A DNA stretch of 40,447 bases from Planctomycetota bacterium (GTDB lineage Bacteria; Planctomycetota; Planctomycetia; Gemmatales; Gemmataceae): contig QWOS01000135.1 of NCBI GenBank assembly GCA_003669555.1, positions 1 to 40,447 of the forward strand. Direction: 5' to 3'. The translations under genes were made by a program, and so were the position numbers. Below the pieces are notes generated by a model. It did not search any database. It was not told the origin of the DNA and saw only the letters and a list, made by a program, of their open reading frames with translations. Below are positions 15,180 through 24,300 of the stretch, in pieces (within the stretch, counting starts at the first letter, position 1; the number at the start of each line of letters is the position of its first letter).

Positions 15180-15503
15180 TTATAACCCGGCAACCAGCTC
15201 TTTCAGTCGGTCGAGGCCCGACTGCCTGACGCAGTAGCACACCCTGGGGCCGTCAACCTCGCCCTGGACAATTCCCGCTTCCCTGAGGATTTTCAGATGC
15301 TGCGAGACAGTGGCCTGAGAGAGCGGCATCATGCCAACCAGTTCACCACAAACACAGGCAGGCCTGGCAATGAGCAACCTGAGCAACCGTACCCGGGCCG
15401 GATGGGCGATGGCCCATGCCAGCCTGGCAATCGATTCGTCGTCGGCTGATAGCGCATTGGCATCAGGGTCAGGTGAAGGACAAACTTGCTGACAGGCTTC
15501 CAT
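15180..15503 (-). CDS. arsR: ArsR-family arsenic-responsive repressor
   Basis: A 107-residue winged-helix regulator. The metal site Cys50-Val-Cys52 in RPACVCGEL is the classical ArsR (type I) arrangement. The recognition helix is LSQATVSQHLKILREAG, followed by the wing with GPRVCYCVRQ. Additional cysteines (4, 8, 89, 91) could form the third As ligand. The start is ATG 15503, preceded by GAGGAG; a GTG-type extension of eight codons is possible but has no site. It heads the arsRDA operon and should bind its own promoter, releasing DNA when As(III) or Sb(III) binds. Confidence 0.93.
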   Translation of the reverse strand: MEACQQVCPSPDPDANALSADDESIARLAWAIAHPARVRLLRLLIARPACVCGELVGMMPLSQATVSQHLKILREAGIVQGEVDGPRVCYCVRQSGLDRLKELVAGL

Positions 15504-15527
15504 GGGTCTCCTCGCAAGAGCTGGCAA

Positions 15528-15561
15528 ATTGATTATCGACGATCAACGATAAAGAATCAAT
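15528..15561 (-). promoter_or_regulatory. Candidate ArsR operator/promoter
   Basis: Upstream of arsR lies an AT-rich dyad: ATTGATT at 15528-15534 mirrored by AATCAAT at 15555-15561, with an inner TTGAT/ATCAA pair (15529-15533 and 15542-15546). ArsR/SmtB repressors usually bind imperfect inverted repeats with ATCAA/TTGAT half-sites. Location 25 bases before the arsR start fits autoregulation. Promoter boxes are not clear. Confidence 0.5.
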
Positions 15562-15626
15562 CCCCCCTATTTTTTCCTTCTGTCCCCGTTCAGCCCGCCA
15601 GGGTGCCGGGAATCCCGCCAACCCAG

Positions 15627-16625
15627 TCAGCGCAGCCCGCAGCGGCTCCGCACCAGATCGAGAGTGGCACCAGCAACGGCACGGGCTTTCAAGGCCCCCT
15701 GACGCAACCATTCACTGATCTGGCCCATGTCTTTGGCTAATTCGCGCCGCTTTTCCCGCGCCTGGGCAAAATGTTGGTCAATCAGAGCCAGCAGTTCCGT
15801 CTTGGCGGCACCATAACCCATTCCGCCGGCCTGGTATCTTTCTTTCAGTTCCTCCCCTTGCTCCGGCGTGGCGAAAAGGGCATGCAGAGCGAAAACGGTG
15901 CAAGTGGACGGGTCTTTCGCCTCTTCCACCGTTTTTGAATCCGTCACCACACCCATCACCGCTTTTTTCAGCGCTTTGCCCTCGGCGAAGATGTCGATGG
16001 TGTTGCCGTAGCTTTTGCTCATTTTCTGGCCATCGGTGCCAGGCACCTTGCTGGCGGGAGTAAGTCGGTAATCTGGTAGCGGAAAGGTATCGCCAAAGCG
16101 ATTGTTGAACTTCACCGCCAGATCGCGGGTGATCTCGAGATGCTGCACCTGGTCCCGGCCCACCGGCACAAGATGTGAACGATAGGCCAGAATGTCGGCC
16201 GCCATCAGCACCGGGTAGGTGAACAGTCCTACTGAGGAATCCAGGCCTTTTTCCACTTTTTCCTTGTAACTGACAGCCTTCTCCAGCAGTCCCATGGGAG
16301 CCACGGTGGAAAGAATCCAGGAAAGTTCACAAACCTCCGGGATATCGGACTGGCGGAAAAAAATAGTTTTTTCGGGATCCAGCCCCAGGGAAAAATAATC
16401 GAGGGCCACATCAAGGACATGGGCCCGCAAGGCGGCTGGATCATGCACCGTCGTGAGGGCGTGGTAATCAGCGATGAAATAGTGACATTCGCCTTCGTTT
16501 TGCGCGGCAATATGCTGCCGGACGGCCCCCAGGTAGTTGCCGAGATGGAGCTTGCCGGAAGGTTGCACGCCACTCAAAATGCGCTTTTTGGGAACGCTGG
16601 GCTGTGTCACAATAAAATCTCTCAC
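15627..16625 (-). CDS. trpS: Tryptophanyl-tRNA synthetase
   Basis: A 332-residue class I synthetase that charges tRNA-Trp. The HIGH-equivalent is KLHLGN (residues 25-30) after SGVQPSG, and the KMSKS loop is at 201-205. Other family segments include GLFTYPVLMAADIL and VGRDQVQHLEITRDLA. Length is typical of bacterial TrpS. The first start is GTG 16625; another GTG five codons on is also possible. It is divergent from the ABC transporter operon across a 305-base intergenic region. Confidence 0.95.
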   Translation of the reverse strand: MRDFIVTQPSVPKKRILSGVQPSGKLHLGNYLGAVRQHIAAQNEGECHYFIADYHALTTVHDPAALRAHVLDVALDYFSLGLDPEKTIFFRQSDIPEVCELSWILSTVAPMGLLEKAVSYKEKVEKGLDSSVGLFTYPVLMAADILAYRSHLVPVGRDQVQHLEITRDLAVKFNNRFGDTFPLPDYRLTPASKVPGTDGQKMSKSYGNTIDIFAEGKALKKAVMGVVTDSKTVEEAKDPSTCTVFALHALFATPEQGEELKERYQAGGMGYGAAKTELLALIDQHFAQAREKRRELAKDMGQISEWLRQGALKARAVAGATLDLVRSRCGLR

Positions 16626-16930
16626 CTGGGCTAGTCAATCCAAAGACCGTAAAACCCATTGAACAGCTCGGAAGCCCGGTTGGCCAGCGCTTTGGGAGGG
16701 GTACTTGACCATCCGTGGGCCGAAGCCGTAAAAAGGAAAAAGTATCAAACACCTATCCCGGGTGCTTGATATGCAATAGGCTAGGGTGGATAGTGTGAGT
16801 TTGACGGGCAGCAAGAAACTGCATTGAAGTATTGAATGGAATGAAAGGACCGGGACTGAAAGTATGCTGGTGGCCATGTGTAGCATGACTTTCTCTCCTT
16901 GTTCTTTTCCCAGACCCCAGTGAGGTTCCC
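16626..16930. other. Divergent intergenic region trpS / ABC operon, with a hairpin
   Basis: No gene is seen. The region must hold the promoters of trpS (minus) and the ABC operon (plus). It contains a stem-loop with arms 16743-16753 (TATCAAACACC) and 16761-16771 (GGTGCTTGATA), one mismatch. On the minus strand the stem is followed by CTTTTTCCTTTTT, which makes it terminator-like about 118 bases ahead of trpS. It could be a leader attenuator or the end of a small upstream transcript; no T-box motif is evident. Confidence 0.5.
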
Positions 16931-17653
16931 GTGATCGAAGTCAGTCATCTGACAAAGTATTATGGCGATTATGCCGCTATCCGTGATGTGAGCTTCCAGG
17001 TTGGCAAACACCAGGTGGTGGGCTTTCTGGGGCCGAACGGTGCTGGCAAATCCACCACTATGCGCATTCTGGCCGGATTCCTCACCGCCAGTTCGGGACA
17101 GGCGATTGTGGCAGGCCATGATGTGCTGAAGGATCCCCTGGCAGTGCGGCGGTCGATTGGCTACATGCCCGAAAATTGCCCGCTTTACCCGGAAATGCGT
17201 GTGGCGGAGTACCTTGGATTTCGCGCCGGCCTAAAGGGGCTTCATGGCGCTGCCGCGCGTCAGCGGGTCGATGCCGCCATGGATCAGTGCTGGCTGACTG
17301 AGGTACGGCGGCAGCTTATTGGCACCCTGTCGAAGGGCTACAAGCAGCGAGTGGGGCTAGCTGATACCTTGCTGGCTGATCCGCCCGTGCTGATCCTTGA
17401 CGAGCCAACCAGCGGCCTCGACCCCACCCAGATCATCGAGACCCGCAAGCTGATCCGCCAGTTGGGGGAAAAGCATACGGTGCTGGTCTCCAGCCATATT
17501 CTCTCTGAGGTGGAAATGACCTGCGACCGGGCGGTGGTGATCGTTGGCGGCCAGGTTGCCGCCCAGGGCCGCCTGAAGGAGATGGTTCCCGCCGGCGTCA
17601 AGCTGGAGGAATTTTTCCTGCGACTGGTCGAGGGCGAAGCCGTGAGGGCCTGA
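16931..17653 (+). CDS. ABC transporter ATP-binding protein (GldA/NatA-like)
   Basis: This 240-residue ATPase begins at GTG 16931 (IEVSHLTKYYGDYAAIRDVS). It has Walker A GPNGAGKST, the Q-loop region YMPENCPLY, a somewhat atypical signature LSKGYKQRVGLA, Walker B VLILDEPTSGLDP and the H-loop VSSHILSEVE. These features match the GldA/NatA (ABC-2 export) class. It opens a four-gene operon with a permease, a GldG-like protein and a DUF4340 protein, a set known from Bacteroidetes gliding genes (gldA, gldFG) and widespread in planctomycetes without assigned function. Confidence 0.9.
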   Translation: MIEVSHLTKYYGDYAAIRDVSFQVGKHQVVGFLGPNGAGKSTTMRILAGFLTASSGQAIVAGHDVLKDPLAVRRSIGYMPENCPLYPEMRVAEYLGFRAGLKGLHGAAARQRVDAAMDQCWLTEVRRQLIGTLSKGYKQRVGLADTLLADPPVLILDEPTSGLDPTQIIETRKLIRQLGEKHTVLVSSHILSEVEMTCDRAVVIVGGQVAAQGRLKEMVPAGVKLEEFFLRLVEGEAVRA

Positions 17654-17661
17654 CCAGGGCC

Positions 17662-18783
17662 ATGGTGCCCAGCACTTTTTTCATTGGATTCTTTCAACTG
17701 ACCTTTGGCCACAGTGGGATTTGCTTCATGGATACCGCATCGGCTGGTTTTCTGGCGGATGGCGCCTGGATGGGCTTGGGGGTGGCACTTCTTGCCATCC
17801 TGGGTCTGGCGGCCTGGGGGCTTTGGGGAGCGCGCAGCCTGGTGCAGCGCGAATTCCTGGCCTACTTTTACTCCCCCATCGCTTATGCGGTGCTGGTGGT
17901 CTTTTTGGCCTGTCAGGGCTTCATTTTCTCGGGAACGCTGGAACTGCTCAACGCTTCCGGCCCCCGCGGCGTGGAGTGGCCTCTCCAGCATGGTCTTTCC
18001 AGTCCGGTCTTCTGGCTGGTCTTTTTGGCCATCCCGCCGCTGCTCACCATGCGGTCTTTCGCTGAGGAGCGAGCCTCGGGAACGCTCGAAGTGCTAATGA
18101 CCGCGCCGGTACGAGACTGGCAGATTGTGCTTGCGAAGTTCGCGGCGGCGCTCGCTTTTTACCTGGTGCTCTGGCTTCCCACCCTGCTCTATCTGCCTGC
18201 CCTGCTCGGGATTGAGGTAACGCAGTTGCACTGGGTGAGCCAGAAAGGCAGCATGCTGGCGCTAGCTGGTGGTTCAGCCCTGTTTCTGGCTCTTGTCGCC
18301 TTCATTCTGGGCTGGTTTCTCAGGCTCGACACCGCATGGCTGGTTGTCCTGGGAAGCGTTCTGGGTCTGACTGGCTTGCTGGCCGGCCAGGCGCTTGCCT
18401 GGCATGAATCCGAGCATCTGATCGAGGCTACCTTCCAGTTGGATCCCTCGCCGGTGGTAAGCACGGCCGCCGGGGTGATTCTGGCTGGGGCAATGTTCAT
18501 TTCCCTGGGCCTTTTTGTAAGCAGCCTGGTACGGGATCAACTGGTGGCGGCGCAAGTGGCTCTGGCACTGGGTCTGGTTTTTGTGGCGGGCAGCTACGCT
18601 GGTTCGGCCGCCGAAGGGGGCCTGGGGTATCGGTTAGCTTATTTTTTAAGCGTGCCGCTGCATTTTGAGCGGGCCTTCACGCGTGGCGTCGTCGATGTGG
18701 GGGCACTCGCCCTCTATGCCTCGGTGGCAATTTTCAGCCTTTATCTGACTGTGCGAAGTCTTGAAAGCCGGAGGTGGGCGTGA
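17662..18783 (+). CDS. ABC-2 type permease (GldF-like)
   Basis: A 373-residue inner-membrane protein with about seven hydrophobic helices. The segment LVQREFLAYFYSPIAYAVLVVF is the hallmark start of GldF/NosY-type permeases. RSFAEERASGTLEVLMTAPV is the cytoplasmic coupling loop conserved in ABC-2 permeases, followed by VRDWQIVLAKFAAA. ATG 17662 gives an extra 22-residue leader; an ATG at 17728 could be the true start. The gene lies eight bases after the ATPase, and its TGA overlaps the ATG of the next gene, so the operon is tightly coupled. Confidence 0.85.
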   Translation: MVPSTFFIGFFQLTFGHSGICFMDTASAGFLADGAWMGLGVALLAILGLAAWGLWGARSLVQREFLAYFYSPIAYAVLVVFLACQGFIFSGTLELLNASGPRGVEWPLQHGLSSPVFWLVFLAIPPLLTMRSFAEERASGTLEVLMTAPVRDWQIVLAKFAAALAFYLVLWLPTLLYLPALLGIEVTQLHWVSQKGSMLALAGGSALFLALVAFILGWFLRLDTAWLVVLGSVLGLTGLLAGQALAWHESEHLIEATFQLDPSPVVSTAAGVILAGAMFISLGLFVSSLVRDQLVAAQVALALGLVFVAGSYAGSAAEGGLGYRLAYFLSVPLHFERAFTRGVVDVGALALYASVAIFSLYLTVRSLESRRWA

Positions 18784-21341
18784 TGTCCGGTCCAATCAAT
18801 CATTCAAACAAATCAACCGGGACCAGGCAGGATGGCCGCAAAGCTTCCTGGCTCGGTTCGCTGGTCCGCATGTTGTCCCGCATGGGCGGTGCCCTGGGCC
18901 TGGTACTGGTGGGGCTGTCTCTGGCCTCGGCCAAGCCCGAGGGGGCCCTCACGGAGAGTGCCCGGGAAGCATGGAATGGTCTGACCCGGTTCACGCCGGC
19001 AGGCCTCGCCCTGCTCGGTGGCCTGGCCTTGCTGGCCCAGTCGGCTTTGGTCGAACTGGTGGGTCTGGCGATGTTCACTGCGGCAAGGCGCAGTGCCTAC
19101 CGCGCCGGGGCCTTGCTCCGTATTGCCCTGGCGCTGGTGGCCTTGGTGGGTGTCAACCTGCACGCATTCCGTCATGGTCGTCAGGTGGATCTCACCCGTC
19201 AGAGCGAATTCACCCTGCCCGAGGCGCTTCGCGGCGAGCTGGCTGGTCTTGAGCCGGGAACACAGGTGGTGGTGCATCAGATGCACCGGGTGTTTCCGGG
19301 TATTTCTGACAAACCCGACCGCTATGACCTGGCCGCTGAACGCAAGATCCTTGAAAAGGTGCGCGATCTGGTCGACCTGGTGCGCCGCGAGAGTGGGGCC
19401 AGCCTGACTGTGGTGGAGCTGGATGTGGAAGACGAAGGCTACGATCGTCGTCTGGACGAACTCACCCGCAACTCCCCTTTATTGAAGCGTGCCATAGAAC
19501 AGGCGCCGGAGAGCAGCCTGTTCTTCCATGCGGGCCAGGCAAAGGGGCGCGAGCAGGTCCAGCGCCTGGGATTCCGCGAATTTTTGCGGCTGGATAAAAA
19601 AGCCAGTGAAAAAGAAGGGAACCTGGTGCTGCTGCCTCAGGGAATCCCCGTTGATGCCCGTGAAGGCGACGCGCCCGGCGCCTATCCCTTCATCGGCAAG
19701 CTGGTGAATCTGGAATCACGACGGCCGAAGGTGGCCATTGCCGCCATTCACGAGTGGCTAACCTCGCGCGGCACCGACACCTATGGCCTGGTGGGGCTAC
19801 GCAAAGCCCTGAGCGCGAACGGGTTTGAGGTGACCGATCTGGTGTTGAAAAGGCTGAGCCGAAGCCCCCAACCGGTGGTGAGCACTTTTGAGGAGAGCCG
19901 CATCGAACGGCTGGAGCAGCGTGTGCGGATTCTGGAGGAGGGCAAAACGCAACGCGCGGCATACCGCCTGAAGCAGATCGCCCCCACCCAGAAATTCTTC
20001 AAGGAGAAAACCCTCGCGGAAATCGAGACGGTTTTGGCCCGGCAAATCCGCATGCCCCGCGACCCGCGGGAGAAGCTCGAGTTTCTCACCGAGCTGAAGG
20101 CAAGCCAGTTGGAAGCCCTCGACGAGGAGCTGAAGTTGCTCGATCAGGTCGACCAGCAGTCCGAGGAGCGTGCCCGGCAAACCCAGGCTGAAATCGCTGG
20201 TCTGGGACCGGAATCGCTGGCGGAATTGCGTCGCAATACCGACGTGCAGGGCAAGATGGAACAGTTGCTGGGTGACTGTGATCTGCTGATTTTGCCCCGG
20301 CCATCGCTGTACGATGTGGTGAGCGAGGATGACCGTAACCTGCCCGCCTGGCTACATTCCCTCGACCCCGCCCAACTCGACGCGGTTCGTAACTTTATGA
20401 AGTCCGGGAAACCAGTCTTGTTCGCCATCGGCCCAACCAGTGACCGGCCGGATGCGGGGGCCACCCCGCCTGGCTTCAATGCCGACGACGGTGTGGAAAA
20501 GCTGCTAGGACAACTGGGCTACAAGCTGAATCGCCAAACCGTTCTTTTTGACTCGGAAGAGGTGGCTTTCAGTGAACGGCAGAGTGGCGGTCTGACGGGT
20601 GGTACCGAGGTGGAACCGCCACCCGTGCTCCTGGATTTCGTGCCTGGAGCCGGGCAGCCCCGGGATAAACGGGTGGCAGCCGGCCCCACGGGCCGCTTGC
20701 CGCGCCATCCGGTGCGGGAAAGCCTGGAACTGGCAGAGCGCGCTGTCTCGTCGAAACAAGCCGATGTGCGGGGCCTGCAATTGCGTATCCGCCATCCCCG
20801 TCCCGTATTTTTCGAAGATCCGGAGGGCGCGAAAGCGCGCTGGGGCGATCTGTTCCTGTCCTCGGCCGGAAGCTGGAATGAAGATATGCCCTTTGCCACC
20901 GATAAAGGCACTCCTGCCTTCCGCAGTCAGGGAGGGGAAGCAGCAGCCCCCGGCAAGGACAAAGACCCCTACACGGAGCGCCGCAAGGGCCCATTCCCCA
21001 TTGGTGTGGCCGCCGAGGAGGAATTGCCAGCCGCCTGGTTCAAGGAAGGCGAGCGACGCCCCGGCCTGGTGCGTTCTGCCGTGGTGGGGGAGTCCTGGTG
21101 GCTGGTGGGACCGGTGCTCGACCCAGCCCGCGAGCGTCTTGCGGTGGATCTGGCCCAATGGCTGGTGGGCCGCGACGATGCGCTGGCGCGTGAGCCGGGG
21201 CTGGATGACGAGTGGCGCTATCCGCGCCTGGGAATGAGCCCGCGCGAGCAGGGTTTATGGAGCCGGGGTGCCCTGCTCGGGCTCCCGGTGCTTGCTGGTT
21301 TCGCCGGTTTCGCCGTGCTTCTTTACCGCCGGCTGCGCTGA
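18783..21341 (+). CDS. GldG-like ABC transporter auxiliary protein
   Basis: An 852-residue membrane-anchored protein. Three N-terminal hydrophobic helices (to about residue 130) are followed by a large extracytoplasmic part. This starts like the GldG/ABC_transp_aux domain (VDLTRQSEFTLPEALRGELAGL, normally DLTxxxxxxLSxxT) and contains a charged coiled-coil stretch at about 365-475. It then has a second α/β part with DLLILPRPSLYDVV and FMKSGKPVLFAIGP. A C-terminal helix (LGLPVLAGFAGFAVLLYRRLR) re-enters the membrane. The ATG overlaps the permease stop as ATGA. By analogy with GldG it works with the ABC permease at the cell envelope; the cargo is not known. Confidence 0.8.
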   Translation: MSGPINHSNKSTGTRQDGRKASWLGSLVRMLSRMGGALGLVLVGLSLASAKPEGALTESAREAWNGLTRFTPAGLALLGGLALLAQSALVELVGLAMFTAARRSAYRAGALLRIALALVALVGVNLHAFRHGRQVDLTRQSEFTLPEALRGELAGLEPGTQVVVHQMHRVFPGISDKPDRYDLAAERKILEKVRDLVDLVRRESGASLTVVELDVEDEGYDRRLDELTRNSPLLKRAIEQAPESSLFFHAGQAKGREQVQRLGFREFLRLDKKASEKEGNLVLLPQGIPVDAREGDAPGAYPFIGKLVNLESRRPKVAIAAIHEWLTSRGTDTYGLVGLRKALSANGFEVTDLVLKRLSRSPQPVVSTFEESRIERLEQRVRILEEGKTQRAAYRLKQIAPTQKFFKEKTLAEIETVLARQIRMPRDPREKLEFLTELKASQLEALDEELKLLDQVDQQSEERARQTQAEIAGLGPESLAELRRNTDVQGKMEQLLGDCDLLILPRPSLYDVVSEDDRNLPAWLHSLDPAQLDAVRNFMKSGKPVLFAIGPTSDRPDAGATPPGFNADDGVEKLLGQLGYKLNRQTVLFDSEEVAFSERQSGGLTGGTEVEPPPVLLDFVPGAGQPRDKRVAAGPTGRLPRHPVRESLELAERAVSSKQADVRGLQLRIRHPRPVFFEDPEGAKARWGDLFLSSAGSWNEDMPFATDKGTPAFRSQGGEAAAPGKDKDPYTERRKGPFPIGVAAEEELPAAWFKEGERRPGLVRSAVVGESWWLVGPVLDPARERLAVDLAQWLVGRDDALAREPGLDDEWRYPRLGMSPREQGLWSRGALLGLPVLAGFAGFAVLLYRRLR

Positions 21342-21396
21342 CGGTAGGCATGGGGTGTGGCAGTGGTGGTTGGCAACGAATTGAGAGAGTTTTGAG

Positions 21397-24300
21397 ATGC
21401 GCCAGTCTACGCTTGGATTGCTTTTGGTTGCCTTCGTCGCGGCGGCGGGGGGTGCCCTGCTGCTATCGGACCTTGGTTTTCGCCGGGGTGCCAGGACGGA
21501 GTCATTTGATCCGCTCGAGCGACTGCGCCCCGACCGCATCAGTGGGCTGACTGTCCGGGTGGATGGCCAGCCTCCCGAGGAAGCCATCAGCCTGGTGAGC
21601 GGTGCGGGTGGCTGGACAATGCCTGGCAACTGGCCGGTGCGGCAGGGTGAGGCCCGTGAGCTGGTGGATCTGGTGGGTAATCTGCGCACCCGCTTCGCTC
21701 CTGAAGTGCTCAGTGGTGGCAAGACCAGCAAAGAACTGGCAAAAAGGGGCCTGTCTCCGGCCCAGGTGGAACTGAAAATCACCTTCTCATCGGGGGGCGA
21801 TATGACCCTCGAACTGGGTGAAGAGCAGACGGGTGACGGCAACAGCTTCAACCGTCCGGTCTGGGCCCGTCTGGACGCGTCGCCCGATCTGCTGCGACTT
21901 AGTCCCGGCGCCCTGACAGTACTGCGACGGCCAGCCAGCTTCTACCGCCAACGCCGGCTGTTTGCCGTCAACACCGACGCAGCCCGCAAAACGGGCGTGC
22001 GGCCACCAGGCGAGAACGCCACCCCAGTCGCACCCGTTCTGGCAAAAAGCCTGGAAATGCGCTCGGATGTTCCGCCCAAAGATGAGGCCACAGCCAAAGA
22101 TTCCCTCCTAGGAACGCTCAGGCTTGACCGGGATGAACCGGCGGCTGGTAATCCGGTGGCTTTGGCTGCCGCCTGGCGGGTCAATTCCAGTGACGGCAAA
22201 ACCAGGCTGGATCGTCTGGACCCGACCGCCGGCGATGTGGTGCTGAACGCTGTTCCCGAGATATGGGCCGAGCGTTTTTATTTCGGTAACGCAGCCGCCC
22301 CGGCAAAGACAGGCCTGGATAAACCCGGCCGCACCCTGGTGGTGACAGATACCACCGGCAGGGTCACCCGCCTGATGATCGGGAAAAAGTCGCGTGAGCG
22401 CGCTTTCAAGCGGATGGTGGCAGTCACTCCTCCCCCCGGGCTGCCGCCGGGCATGAACCTGCCCCCCCGTGAGGAGACGGTACGGGAAGACTTCCTTTTC
22501 GCCCAGTTGACTGATAATCCGCAGGTTTTCGAAGTGCGCGCTGACAAGGTCGAGCTGGCTTTTGCCTCGCGCGCCAAGCTGCGTGATGCCAAACTGGCAC
22601 GGTTCAAGGTAGCTGATGTGGAAAAGGTTCAGGTAAGCGGCCCTGGTTTCCCTGAGGCAATCGTTCTCGCCAAAGTGGATGGCAAATGGCGACTGGAAGG
22701 CAAGCTGGCCCGTCTGGCTGATGGTGCCCGCGTCGAGGCCCTGATAGGCAAGCTGGAATCTTTGGAAGCCAGGGAAGCCGATGTGGTAGAACCTGAGGCC
22801 AAGGATCTCGCTGAAGCTCTGAAGACGGCAGGTCTCGACCAGCCCAGGGCGCGCGTGGAACTGACAGTACGGGAGGACGACCCCGCCAAGCCGGCCCCTA
22901 AAGAAGGTGATCCTGTCAAATGGACCCGGGGAGTGGTGTACGAGGTGGGCGGCCTCGATGCCGGCACCAACAAGCTGGCTGTGCGATCCGAAGGTCTACC
23001 CCGCATCAACCGGGTGGAGAATGGTGCCAAGGATCAACCTGATAACCAGATTGCCGCCATGGTGGTTCGTAAAGCGGGTGATTACCGCTCAACCCAGTTG
23101 TTTGATATCAATCCGTCTGAAGCTGTGGCCCTGACGATTGATCAGGGTGGTAAAAAAACCGTTCTCAAACGGGAAAAGGGTAAACCCTGGATGCTCGAAA
23201 CACCTCCCGGCGAGGCCGATGCTGGTGAGGTGGAGCGTTTGCTGACGGCAGTTGCCGGTGCCAGGGCGAGCGAATTTGTCGCCGATGGCGTACCCGCTGA
23301 CAAGCAAGCTAGCGAATATGGTCTGGGTGCCACTGCCACAAGCGTGACTGTCAATCTGGCGCCCGAAGGAAAACCGGCCCGTGTGGCGCGCCTGGTGATT
23401 GGAAAAAACCTGACCGGCAAGGCTAGTGCTTTTGGCAAAGCTGAACTGGATGGCGTGGCAGGCGGTGACAAGCCGGGTGTGGCCACAGTAGTAGCCCTTA
23501 CCCCGGAGGCTCGTCCGGCCCTGGAACGCGACAGCGCGGCCTTTATCCCCAAAGCACTCTGGAATGTGGCCGCAAAGGACATTACTGCCTTGGTCGTGAA
23601 GCGGCCTGACGGTTCGGAGTATCGACTCATGCCGCAGGCACCAGCCATCACCCCTAACCTGGAAGCTACCGAACAGGAAGTCACCTGGAAAATCCAGGGC
23701 CCCTTCGAGGCCACTGCCAACGCGCAGGCGCAGGCCCTGGCCCGTGCCCTGTTGGCCCCTGTGGCCCGCCGCTGGGTAAGCCTGGCAGATAGCTCCCTGG
23801 CAGAACGCGGTCTGGACAAACCCCTGACCGTGCGTGTTGAACTCAAAACCGGCCCGGCCCGTGTGCTGATGCTGGGCAAGGTAGACCCCACCGCCAAGGA
23901 GGATGAGCAGCCCGGCGCAGCCCCTGGCGCTGACAAGCCAGCCTTGGGGCGATTCGCCAAGATGGAGGGTAAAGCCGGTGTCCTGGTGGTTGATGGGCCT
24001 TTGGCGAGCGCGGTGGACCGCGCCGCGCTTGAACTGGTCACCGTCCCATCTTCCGTGATTGACCCTGCGAAGATCCAGAAAGTAGAATTGAAGCAGGCTG
24101 GCAAATCGTTTGTGGTGGAGCGCAGCACGCGCGGCGGCTGGCAGTTGCTGGGCCTGGGTGATTTCACTGCGCCTGTGACCGAAGGCGGCACTCGCCGGCT
24201 TGAAGAATCATTGGCCAACCCGAATGTCTCCAGACTGGCTGCCTATGGCAAGGAAGTGGACGCGCGGGCCAAGGAATTTGGCCTCGACACACCTCGTGTG

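Noticed and set aside
23142-24218. 358-codon minus-strand frame inside the DUF4340 gene
   Set aside because: Low-complexity Ser/Ala/Arg-rich antisense shadow of a repeat-rich high-GC gene.
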